Below, one piece after another: positions 1-8,014 of a DNA stretch of 8,014 bases. The translations under genes were made by a program, and so were the position numbers. The notes under the pieces are model-generated. The model had not been told where the DNA came from. It did no database searches and saw nothing but the letters and a program-made list of their open reading frames with translations. Each line of letters starts with the position of its first letter. Position 1 is the first letter of the stretch. Source of the DNA: Bacteroidales bacterium. GTDB taxonomy: Bacteria > Bacteroidota > Bacteroidia > Bacteroidales > UBA932. The DNA lies in assembly GCA_018433265.1 (NCBI GenBank), contig JAHDRO010000283.1, positions 1 through 8,014 of the forward strand, written 5' to 3'.

Positions 1-44
1 AAATAAAAAAAGAGGTGTCCAAAACTTTCTGGACACCTCTTTTT
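1..44 (-). terminator. Intrinsic terminator of the 23S-5S rRNA unit
   Basis: An inverted repeat pairs 7-20 with 31-44 (14 bp, core GAGGTGTCC/GGACACCTC) around a 10-nt loop. On the minus strand the stem is followed by a T-rich run, the complement of 1-10. It begins only a few bases after the 5S 3' end, which fits Rho-independent termination of the rRNA transcript. Confidence 0.9.
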
Positions 45-50
45 AAAAAG

Positions 51-160
51 ATGGCGGCTACCTACTCTCCCACTTGGTTTAGCAGTACCATCGGCGCAAA
101 CGGGCTTAACTTCTCTGTTCGGAATGGATAGAGGTGGATCCCCGTCGCTATAGCCACCTT
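51..160 (-). rRNA. rrf: 5S ribosomal RNA
   Basis: The minus strand reads as a 5S rRNA of about 110 nt. The terminal helix pairs 53-60 (GGCGGCTA) with 151-158 (TAGCCACC). The conserved internal stretches CCATTCCGAACAGAGAAGTT and GCGCCGATGGTACTGC are present. It follows the 23S gene after a 63-nt spacer and is followed directly by an intrinsic terminator, so it is the last gene of the unit. The exact ends are estimated to within a few bases from the terminal helix. Confidence 0.95.
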
Positions 161-193
161 AATCTTGCTTCGCTCTCGCGGTATGTTATGTAA

Positions 194-207
194 ATGAGAG
201 AGAAGAA
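194..207 (-). other. 3' arm of 23S processing stem
   Basis: These 14 bases are perfectly complementary to 3195-3208 in the leader on the other side of the 23S gene. In the transcript the two arms would close a long stalk enclosing the 23S, the usual kind of substrate for RNase III release of pre-23S. The arm lies in the 23S-5S spacer (161-223), which contains no tRNA. Confidence 0.75.
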
Positions 208-223
208 TGAAAAAAACCTTAAA

Positions 224-3100
<2,877 letters not shown>

Positions 3101-3170
3101 CTCTCGTCTTTCTTTTATCCTTAAAATTGTAGTCCCATTATCCTTAATAATAACAGTCTATCTAATTTTC

Positions 3171-3198
3171 TTTACCTCTTCTGTTTTTTACCTCTTCT
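3171..3198 (-). repeat. 12-nt tandem direct repeat in rRNA leader
   Basis: The 12-mer TTTACCTCTTCT (plus strand) occurs at 3171-3182 and again at 3187-3198, 16 nt apart. It lies in the leader between the boxA-like site and the 23S gene, and the second copy overlaps the leader arm of the processing stem. It may be leftover duplication in the leader; no function is evident. Confidence 0.5.
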
Positions 3199-3208
3199 TC
3201 TCTCTCAT
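3195..3208 (-). other. 5' arm of 23S processing stem
   Basis: These 14 bases are the perfect reverse complement of 194-207 in the 23S-5S spacer. Pairing would bring both flanks of the 23S together just outside its terminal helix. The arm begins a few bases downstream (in minus-strand sense) of the boxA-like site, the order normally seen in rRNA leaders and spacers. Confidence 0.75.
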
Positions 3209-3211
3209 AAC

Positions 3212-3221
3212 GTCAAAGAAC
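3212..3221 (-). promoter_or_regulatory. boxA-like antitermination site
   Basis: The minus strand reads GTTCTTTGAC, resembling the rRNA boxA consensus (TGCTCTTTAACA in E. coli) and the related element in Bacteroidales rRNA leaders and spacers. It lies about 20-30 nt after the predicted transcription start and before the processing stem. Its likely role is NusB/NusE-dependent antitermination, inferred from motif and position. Confidence 0.6.
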
Positions 3222-3224
3222 TAT

Positions 3225-3242
3225 CCGTTTTTTCTTAAACGG
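3225..3242 (-). other. Small hairpin at the 5' end of the rRNA transcript
   Basis: CCGTTT at 3225-3230 and AAACGG at 3237-3242 form a 6-bp stem with a 6-nt loop. The predicted transcription start lies at about 3240, so this could cap the 5' end of the rRNA precursor. The stem is short and may be incidental. Confidence 0.35.
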
Positions 3243-3246
3243 GCTG

Positions 3247-3277
3247 CAAAGGTATGTACATTTTTTTATTCTGCAAA
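3247..3277 (-). promoter_or_regulatory. Bacteroides-type promoter driving 23S-5S
   Basis: On the minus strand the -33 box TTTG (3277-3274) is followed by exactly 19 nt and then the -7 box TACCTTTG (3254-3247). This is a perfect match to the Bacteroidetes primary sigma consensus TTTG-N19-21-TAnnTTTG. Transcription would start near 3240 and run into the 23S about 140 nt later. Its presence argues that the 23S-5S pair is an independent transcription unit rather than the tail of a 16S operon. Confidence 0.8.
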
Positions 3278-3285
3278 TATTTTTG
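3253..3285 (+). promoter_or_regulatory. Candidate promoter of the C69 dipeptidase gene
   Basis: The plus strand has a perfect -7 box TATTTTTG at 3278-3285. It is preceded after 21 nt by TATG at 3253-3256, three of four matches to the -33 TTTG. Transcription would start around 3292, giving a leader of about 30 nt before the ATG at 3323. The element overlaps the oppositely directed rRNA promoter almost entirely. The -33 mismatch suggests a weaker promoter. Confidence 0.5.
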
Positions 3286-3314
3286 GGCTAAAAATATTTA
3301 TCTTAGCCCAAAAA
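3280..3314. promoter_or_regulatory. 12-bp-arm palindrome, possible operator
   Basis: TTTTTGGGCTAA (3280-3291) is the perfect reverse complement of TTAGCCCAAAAA (3303-3314), with an 11-nt spacer. The left arm covers the -7 box of the dipeptidase promoter and the rest covers its predicted start, ending 8 nt before the ATG. It also lies immediately upstream of the rRNA promoter. Neither strand has a T-run after the stem, so it is not a normal terminator. A repressor or activator site for the dipeptidase gene is a reasonable guess; no regulator is visible in the window. Confidence 0.5.
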
Positions 3315-3322
3315 ACAAAGTC

Positions 3323-5071
3323 ATGATACAACAGAAAACTATTCTTATTGCGACGCTTTTGCTATGCCCTTTTGTAAAGGGAAATGCCTGTACAAATCTA
3401 ATAATTACAAAAGGTGCTTCAGCTGATGGTTCAGTAATGGTAAGTTATTCCGCCGATTCCCATACAAGGTTCGGAACACTAGTTCATTACCCTGCAAAAA
3501 AATATCCTGAAGGTCAAATGCTAAAAATATACGAATGGGGAAAAGGAAGATATCTGGGAGAGATTGCACAAGTCAAAGAAACTTATGAGGTAATCGGCAA
3601 CATGAATGAGTACCAGGTAGTTATAGGAGAGACCACATGGGGAGGTGTCAAAAGTCAATATGACCCTGAAGGAATAGTTGACTATGGATCGCTTATGTAT
3701 ATTTGTTTACAAAGAGCAAAAACGGCAAGAGAAGCAATTAAAATATTTACAGATCTGACAGCACAATATGGTTATGCATCCACAGGTGAATCTATTTCCA
3801 TTGCAGACCCTAATGAAGCATGGATACTTGAAATAATCGGAAAAGCACCAAAAAAAGTGAACGGGGTTAATGTAAACAAAGGAGCAGTATGGGTAGCAGT
3901 AAAAATTCCGGATGGTTGCATCTCCGGCCATGCCAATCAAGCACGCATAACAACATTTCCACTCAACGACCCTGAAAATTGCGTATATTCTCCGGATGTC
4001 ATAACACATGCTCGAGAACAGGGATTGTACGAAGGAAAAGATGAAGATTTCAGTTTTGCCGACACTTACGGCCCTGCAGACGCCAGCACAATAAGGAGCT
4101 GCGATGCACGAATATGGTGTTTTTTCAAAAAGTATGGAGCAGATAACATGGACAATTACCTAGACTATGTTTTTGGAAAGAATATTTCACACAGAATACC
4201 ACTCTATATAAAAGCAAAAGGCAAGTTAAGTGTTAAAGATGTAGCTTTCATGATGCGTGACCATTACGAAGGAACACCTCTCGATATGACAAACGACATA
4301 GGCGCCGGAGGCAATTCACTCCCATACAGATGGTGTCCAATGGATTGGGAAATTGACGGAGTTAATTGTTTCAACGAAAGAGCCATAGCAACACAACAGA
4401 CAGGATTCTGGTTTATAGGACAATGTCGTTCATATATGCCAAAAGAGATAGGAGGTATATTCTGGTTTGCAGTTGACGATGCTGGCACTTCTCCATTAAC
4501 CCCTGTTTATACATCTTCAAGGGCTATTTCACAACACTATGCAGAAGGAAATGGATCCATGATAGAATACTCTGATGAGTCGATGTTCTGGATTGTCAAC
4601 CGCATAGCTCAATTTGCATACCTCAGATATAACCATATTGGAGCAGAAGTGCAACAAGTGATTGCGAAACACGAAGAGAAATGTTTTGAAGAGGTTGCAG
4701 CCCTAGATAACCGACTACTTGCAATGATTGCAGGAAAACCATCTACTGCAGTGAATGCTGGTAAATCACCCATGTCAATTAATACCGACAAGTCGTCCAG
4801 ATCAGAAAAATTGGATACTGAGGCCATCTCAATTATTACCACAGAATTTTCTGTATCAAAAGCAGATTCTCTTTTCCATCAGTGGAAAGCTCTCGACAAA
4901 TATCTGCTTGTGAAATATATAGACGGAAATACCAAAAAACAAAACCCGGACGGAAGTTTCATGAACAACGGCTACAATAATAATATTCCACCATCTCCCG
5001 ATTTCCCCGGATACACCGACCTTTGGAAAAGAGCAGTAAAAAATGTGAATGCAAATATTATTGTGAAGTAA
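3323..5071 (+). CDS. Secreted C69-family dipeptidase (Ntn hydrolase)
   Basis: This 582-residue protein belongs to peptidase family C69 (dipeptidase A, PF03577), N-terminal-nucleophile hydrolases that cleave dipeptides. The start at 3323 is chosen because it gives a clean signal peptide: MIQQK, a hydrophobic stretch (residues 6-18), then GNA before Cys23. Cleavage after Ala22 would expose Cys23 as the nucleophile in the family motif CTNLIITKGASADGS. An in-frame ATG at 3254 is less likely because it lies inside the promoter and would bury the signal. Other family-like segments are VIGETTWGG, GYASTGESISIADPNEAWILE and the GANSL-like GAGGNSLPYRW. Residues about 470-497 form a Ser/Lys/Ala-rich, probably disordered linker. 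The N-terminal signal implies action in the periplasm or outside the cell, probably in peptide nutrition. The gene appears monocistronic: own candidate promoter, terminator at 5126-5160. A lipoprotein reading of Cys15 or Cys23 is weak because neither sits in a good lipobox. The substrate is unknown. Confidence 0.9.
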   Translation: MIQQKTILIATLLLCPFVKGNACTNLIITKGASADGSVMVSYSADSHTRFGTLVHYPAKKYPEGQMLKIYEWGKGRYLGEIAQVKETYEVIGNMNEYQVVIGETTWGGVKSQYDPEGIVDYGSLMYICLQRAKTAREAIKIFTDLTAQYGYASTGESISIADPNEAWILEIIGKAPKKVNGVNVNKGAVWVAVKIPDGCISGHANQARITTFPLNDPENCVYSPDVITHAREQGLYEGKDEDFSFADTYGPADASTIRSCDARIWCFFKKYGADNMDNYLDYVFGKNISHRIPLYIKAKGKLSVKDVAFMMRDHYEGTPLDMTNDIGAGGNSLPYRWCPMDWEIDGVNCFNERAIATQQTGFWFIGQCRSYMPKEIGGIFWFAVDDAGTSPLTPVYTSSRAISQHYAEGNGSMIEYSDESMFWIVNRIAQFAYLRYNHIGAEVQQVIAKHEEKCFEEVAALDNRLLAMIAGKPSTAVNAGKSPMSINTDKSSRSEKLDTEAISIITTEFSVSKADSLFHQWKALDKYLLVKYIDGNTKKQNPDGSFMNNGYNNNIPPSPDFPGYTDLWKRAVKNVNANIIVK

Positions 5072-5125
5072 TTCCTGAAACTGCTTTGCAAAAAATTGAG
5101 TTATTAGGAAAACGGGGCATCATAT

Positions 5126-5160
5126 GAGGCTGTCTAAAAAGTAGGCAGCCTCGTTTTTTT
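5126..5160 (+). terminator. Intrinsic terminator after the dipeptidase gene
   Basis: GAGGCTG (5126-5132) pairs with CAGCCTC (5146-5152). The stem extends inward through 5133-5135 with 5143-5145 (one G-T wobble), giving about 10 bp around a 7-nt loop. A G and seven T follow (5154-5160). It lies 55 nt after the dipeptidase stop codon and separates that gene from the cas operon. Confidence 0.85.
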
Positions 5161-5295
5161 AAAGCTATTTTCTTTGTGTTGTTCGGGGCTTGCGGAACGC
5201 CTCCCCTCCGGTCGTTTAACAGTCCTCAGCCCTTTTCCGAAAAAAATCAGAAAATAAGCTAAAAAATTGATGTTGCTTATAGTTGAACTTTCCAT
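5134..5295 (-). other. Repeat-like intergenic patch with a 53-codon open frame, probably not a gene
   Basis: The 338-nt gap between the dipeptidase and cas6 has no convincing gene. A GC-richer patch at about 5185-5235 stands out from its AT-rich surroundings. It is flanked by a near-inverted repeat, AGCTATTTTCT (5163-5173) and AGAAAATAAGCT (5249-5260), with a one-base bulge. On the minus strand an ATG at 5295 opens a 53-codon frame that ends at TAG in the terminator loop region. Its peptide has a hydrophobic start (residues 9-19, INFLAYFLIFF) and a basic tail (KGLRTVKRPEGRR). The overlap with a terminator stem argues against a normal gene. A dispersed repeat or degraded mobile-element end is more likely, but the window holds only one copy. 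Confidence 0.35.
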
Positions 5296-5339
5296 AGCGG
5301 AACCACCTTCTTTTTGGTAATCGTAACTAGATAGTATCG

Positions 5340-5409
5340 CAGATTTTGTTAACTATATCTATAATAATATAATAATAAAAATTATTATCTTTAAGAGAAA
5401 AAATAAAAA
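5340..5409 (+). promoter_or_regulatory. AT-rich upstream region of the cas operon, promoter not resolved
   Basis: This stretch is almost entirely A and T and includes an AATAAT/ATTATT inverted repeat at about 5371-5388. It is the natural place for the cas promoter, since a terminator lies upstream and cas6 is the first gene. I find no good TTTG/TAnnTTTG pair: TTTG at 5345-5348 and a TATCTTTA at 5386-5393 are 37 nt apart, which is too far. A leader-like AT-rich segment is all that can be said. Confidence 0.3.
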
Positions 5410-6186
5410 ATGCGGTTTAAAATAACATTAACAGGTAACTACATACGAAAAGGCAATATGCTGCCTTTAAGCTATCAATACGAAATATCTTCGTTTATTT
5501 ACAAAACACTAAATAAAAGTGACCCGGTATTTACAACATGGCTTCACGAAAAGGGTTACTGCTCTGGCAACAAGCCTTTTAAACTTTTTACCTTTTCAAT
5601 GTTAAATATTGATAAATTTAATATATCAGGTGACAGAATAATAATTTTATCTCCAACAATAAATTTCATAATATCATTTTTAATAAATGATACCATTAAC
5701 CCATTCATTTTAGGTTTGTTCAAAGAACAACATATGATAATTGGAGATAACAAGACACAAGTGGAATTTGATGTAAGCCAAATATCTGCGTTACCTGATA
5801 TCGAATTTAAAGAGCAAATGTCTTTTTCAACTATTTCTCCAATTTTTGTCGACACGTTTGATCCTGGAAAACGATATAATAGCTACATATCTCCTTATCA
5901 TCCTGATTACTCTATCATTATTCATAACAATTTACTTGAGAAATATCGTCTTGCTTATAAAAAAGAGCCCGATAAATCCTGGCCTGTTTCTCAAATAAAA
6001 CCTCTTTCCGAGCCAAAATCAAAGTTGATAACTATAAAATCAGGAACAGAAAACTATAGCAAAATAAAAGCATATAATTTCAAATTCGGCATAACTGCTC
6101 ATCCCGATTTAATGAGAGCAGGCTATTATGGGGGCTTTGGAAGACTTAACAGTCAGGGATTTGGATGCGTTGAACAATTAATATAA
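5410..6186 (+). CDS. cas6: CRISPR-associated endoribonuclease Cas6
   Basis: This 258-residue protein has the layout of Cas6, the RAMP-fold ribonuclease that cuts pre-crRNA in each repeat and often stays bound to the crRNA 3' hairpin. The N-terminal segment LPLSYQYEISSFIYKTL (residues 18-34) is typical of the first ferredoxin-like fold. It is followed by WLHEKGY (44-50), whose His46 is the likely general acid/base. The C-terminus carries the diagnostic glycine-rich loop GYYGGFGRLNSQGFGCVE (238-255). The length is normal for the family. No clear Shine-Dalgarno precedes the ATG, as is common in Bacteroidota. It is the first gene of a cas6-cas8-cas7 operon, the order common in type I-B loci of Bacteroidetes. 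A relic of a second Cas6 C-terminus begins at its stop codon, so this copy may have replaced an older one. Confidence 0.93.
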   Translation: MRFKITLTGNYIRKGNMLPLSYQYEISSFIYKTLNKSDPVFTTWLHEKGYCSGNKPFKLFTFSMLNIDKFNISGDRIIILSPTINFIISFLINDTINPFILGLFKEQHMIIGDNKTQVEFDVSQISALPDIEFKEQMSFSTISPIFVDTFDPGKRYNSYISPYHPDYSIIIHNNLLEKYRLAYKKEPDKSWPVSQIKPLSEPKSKLITIKSGTENYSKIKAYNFKFGITAHPDLMRAGYYGGFGRLNSQGFGCVEQLI

Positions 6187-6262
6187 TACTGCCGAACTGC
6201 TTAAAATAGCCTACGATGGCGGCATCGGCAGCAAAAACAGTCTCTGATTCGGGATGATAGAA
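6185..6262 (+). pseudogene. Relic 3' end of a second, diverged cas6
   Basis: In the frame one base off from cas6, the spacer translates as AELLKIAYDGGIGSKNSL, then TGA (6245-6247), then FGMIE. This aligns without gaps to the C-terminal loop of the intact Cas6 (from PDLMRAGYYGG to GFGCVE): the glycines, the NS pair, FG and the final E coincide, about 10 of 24 positions are identical, and most of the rest are conservative. The stop falls exactly where GFG requires Gly, so a GGA-to-TGA change explains it. Codons differ strongly from the intact copy (CTG, GCC, GGC, ATC, AGC), which speaks against recent tandem duplication and for a separate cas6 lineage. Upstream in this frame there is a stop at 6179-6181, so only about 26 codons survive. 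After FGMIE the frame stays open to TGA at 6323-6325, overlapping the start of cas8. Confidence 0.75.
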
Positions 6263-6302
6263 ATAACAAAAGAAAATAAAAACAGGAAAACTAAAAGGAT
6301 AT

Positions 6303-7910
6303 ATGTTACAAGAAATAACCATTGAAAAAACAAGTAACTTTTGGATAGATAATGGAATTGTAGGCTTGTATAAAGTACTGCGCTTATTACCTGAAGCTGA
6401 AGACTTCGATATTCGGTTAGAAAGTGATAAACTTGAAATTAAAGCTTTGGATGATTCTTTTGATGTTGCTGATTTTTTGAACAAAGCGAAAGACTATGTC
6501 GCTCAGCAATATTTGAAAAAAACAGAGAATTACGGTTGGGTTTTAAAAAATGACGGAGAATTTGAAGTTTATCGTAAAACTGATTTTAAAATGCACTTAA
6601 AACCCTTTTTTAAAGGGAAAACTCCAAATATAGAAGGAGCAATTTGTACTCCTGACGCGAACGAGAAAGAGAATGTCAGACGAATGAATAATGATGAATA
6701 TTCTCAGTTTTTATCTTTTCAAGAAAACATATTTTCAAACATTCCTGAAAAAATAAAATTGGGTGAAAAAGGTTTTATTAATTCACCTCCAAAATATGAA
6801 ATAGGCTCAAATTTTACAGAAGAATTCCTTAAAAAAGGAGGGAAACTATGTTTATTTAGCGGAAAGCAATTTAAAAATGCAAACATAATTACAGGGTTGA
6901 ATTACCCTTTTTTGACGGGAAATAGCGGAGAACTAAATTTTGATTCCGCATTAAAAGTAAAACTTAAAATTTCTGCACTTTATGATTTTGTTTCGCTCTT
7001 TTCCTTTTACAATCTGAATTATTTGATGCAAGATGATTTAAAACACTATTTTATTTTGTATGATGATAATTTAAAAGAACTTGAAAGCTTTTATGATATT
7101 ATTAATGCAAACATAGATAATCTTGCAAAACCTGATTTTTGCAGTTTCGAAACCCAGATTATAGGAACTCAATATGAATCAGAAAGTTTGTTCAACTTTT
7201 TACTTTCTGTTTATGCCCAGGTAAATCAGCGCATCAACAGAGATAAAAGGAGAGGAATTTTGTTAAGTAAAAGTGTATACACCTTATCGAATGACGGTAA
7301 TATTTTTCGCGATGTAAAAGAATATACTTCATTGAACGCATTGTTCGAATTATTGGATTGTTTTGAAAACTACAAGGATGATGAACGCAGTTACCGTGAA
7401 CCTTTTTTGAATTTTATTCGCTACTTTACTCAACGATTGGATAGCGGAAAGTACGATACAACTTGGCGTAACCGCTTATGCTCGGATATACTTTCATTTC
7501 GTAGCATTCTTAAAACGATTGAATGGTTTTTAGGTGAAGTAAAAATAAAAGAAGATAAAGGAAATATCTTATTCCTGGATAAAATCATTGAAATATATAA
7601 TTTTAAAACCCAAAAAAATATGAAAGCAGAAATGGTAGATATTTGTAAAGCGGTTGGAAACCGTATCGGCGCCTATTGTCGTGAAAATGATGACAAAGGG
7701 ATTCTTTTTTCAATACGAAATGCCAAAAGCAGGACTGAGTTTCTTAACGTATTGGCAGAAACTCAGTTTCGAACCGGAGTATCTTATAGCGAAACTTTTT
7801 TTAAGGAGCTACCTGACAATTCCCAATGGGAAGAATATAAGGCATTGGTAAGCATTTTTGCCATGAACAGTTTCTTATTTAAGGAAAGTAAAACAAAGGA
7901 AAATAAATAA
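6303..7910 (+). CDS. cas8: Type I CRISPR-associated protein Cas8 (Cascade large subunit, I-B-like)
   Basis: This 535-residue protein is best read as the Cas8 large subunit, which helps Cascade recognise the PAM and recruit Cas3. Identification rests on operon position (after cas6, before cas7), length, and family-like segments. The start NFWIDNGIVGLYKVLRLLP (residues 12-30) resembles the N-terminus of the Cst1/Cas8a1-Cas8b group. CLFSGKQF (183-190) followed by YPFLTG resembles the zinc-knuckle region of that group. The mostly helical C-terminal half includes ICKAVGNRIGAYCRENDDKG (447-466) and IRNAKSRTEFLNVL (471-484). Only Cys183 of the expected CxxC is present, the partner position being Ser186, and no second CxxC is seen, so the zinc site looks lost. 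The start has a purine-rich AAAAGGA at 6292-6298. cas7 begins 23 nt after the stop. The exact subtype (I-B versus a related I-A/I-B group) is not settled by this protein alone. Confidence 0.8.
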   Translation: MLQEITIEKTSNFWIDNGIVGLYKVLRLLPEAEDFDIRLESDKLEIKALDDSFDVADFLNKAKDYVAQQYLKKTENYGWVLKNDGEFEVYRKTDFKMHLKPFFKGKTPNIEGAICTPDANEKENVRRMNNDEYSQFLSFQENIFSNIPEKIKLGEKGFINSPPKYEIGSNFTEEFLKKGGKLCLFSGKQFKNANIITGLNYPFLTGNSGELNFDSALKVKLKISALYDFVSLFSFYNLNYLMQDDLKHYFILYDDNLKELESFYDIINANIDNLAKPDFCSFETQIIGTQYESESLFNFLLSVYAQVNQRINRDKRRGILLSKSVYTLSNDGNIFRDVKEYTSLNALFELLDCFENYKDDERSYREPFLNFIRYFTQRLDSGKYDTTWRNRLCSDILSFRSILKTIEWFLGEVKIKEDKGNILFLDKIIEIYNFKTQKNMKAEMVDICKAVGNRIGAYCRENDDKGILFSIRNAKSRTEFLNVLAETQFRTGVSYSETFFKELPDNSQWEEYKALVSIFAMNSFLFKESKTKENK

Positions 7911-7933
7911 TAAATAATATTTAAAAATTAATT

Positions 7934-8014
7934 ATGGAAACAAATCAAACCGTTAATTGCGTAAATATCGCTTATATTTTTAAAACTTCCTTAGGCAGCA
8001 TCAATGGCAGTTGG
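7934..8014 (+). CDS. cas7: Start of Cas7 (Cst2/DevR-like) backbone subunit, cut by window end
   Basis: An ATG 23 nt after cas8 opens a frame that stays open for 27 codons to the window edge. The visible peptide includes NIAYIFKTSLGSINGSW. The SINGS stretch resembles the N-terminal SLN-type motif of Cas7/Cst2/DevR proteins, the RAMP subunits that coat the crRNA spacer in Cascade. The call relies mainly on position: in Bacteroidetes type I-B operons cas7 follows cas8. No Shine-Dalgarno is evident. Cas5, Cas3 and the adaptation genes would be expected beyond the edge. Confidence 0.65.
   Translation, partial: METNQTVNCVNIAYIFKTSLGSINGSW

Noticed and set aside
161..223. Possible tRNA in the 23S-5S spacer
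   Set aside because: At 63 nt the spacer is too short, has no cloverleaf or T-loop sequence, and part of it is used by the processing stem.
3280..3314. Palindrome read as a transcription terminator
   Set aside because: No T-run follows the stem on either strand, and no gene ends here.
3254..3322. Upstream in-frame ATG for the dipeptidase (23 extra codons)
   Set aside because: It falls within the promoter region and the predicted palindrome, and it would put an unlikely extension before a good signal peptide. The ATG at 3323 fits better.
3707..4842. Minus-strand open frames of 74-100 codons within the dipeptidase gene
   Set aside because: They are antisense to a well-supported coding sequence and have no recognisable features.
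5072..5409. CRISPR array or leader upstream of cas6
   Set aside because: No regularly spaced repeat is present. The short AT repeats are low complexity and not separated by unique spacers.
5556..6484. Minus-strand open frames of 99 and 112 codons across cas6, the spacer and cas8
   Set aside because: They are shadows of the plus-strand cas genes, and one runs antisense through the cas6 relic and the cas8 start.

Overview
The window looks like a chromosomal segment of a member of the Bacteroidota, most likely Bacteroidales. Three things support this: Bacteroidales-type 23S and 5S rRNA sequences, promoters fitting the Bacteroides -33/-7 consensus (TTTG, about 20 nt, TAnnTTTG), and AT-rich genes with little Shine-Dalgarno use. 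The genus cannot be fixed from the sequence alone.

Left part (1-3277, minus strand): a compact rRNA transcription unit. Read right to left it has a consensus promoter, a short leader with a boxA-like site, a 23S rRNA gene enclosed by a 14-bp processing stem, a 63-nt spacer, a 5S rRNA gene and an intrinsic terminator. No 16S rRNA or tRNA gene lies between promoter and 23S. This is therefore a 23S-5S unit separated from 16S, unlike the usual 16S-tRNA-23S-5S order.

Middle (3253-5160, plus strand): a divergently transcribed secreted C69-family dipeptidase. Its candidate promoter overlaps the rRNA promoter, and a 12-bp-arm palindrome covers its -7 box and start region. The gene ends at a strong hairpin terminator. 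A gene-poor 338-nt gap follows, holding a repeat-like GC-richer patch and then very AT-rich DNA.

Right part (5410-8014, plus strand): the start of a type I CRISPR-Cas operon in the order cas6, cas8, cas7 (cut by the window end), most like the I-B arrangement of Bacteroidetes. Cas6 would cut the pre-crRNA, and Cas8 and Cas7 would form the large subunit and backbone of Cascade. Cas5, Cas3, Cas4, Cas1, Cas2 and the array would be expected beyond the right edge; no array is in the window. The 116 nt between cas6 and cas8 hold an unexpected relic: the C-terminal glycine-rich end of a second, diverged Cas6, broken by an in-frame TGA. This suggests that the resident cas6 was replaced by another one.

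I see no wholly new system. The two observations most worth checking are the 16S-free rRNA unit with its own promoter and the relic second cas6.
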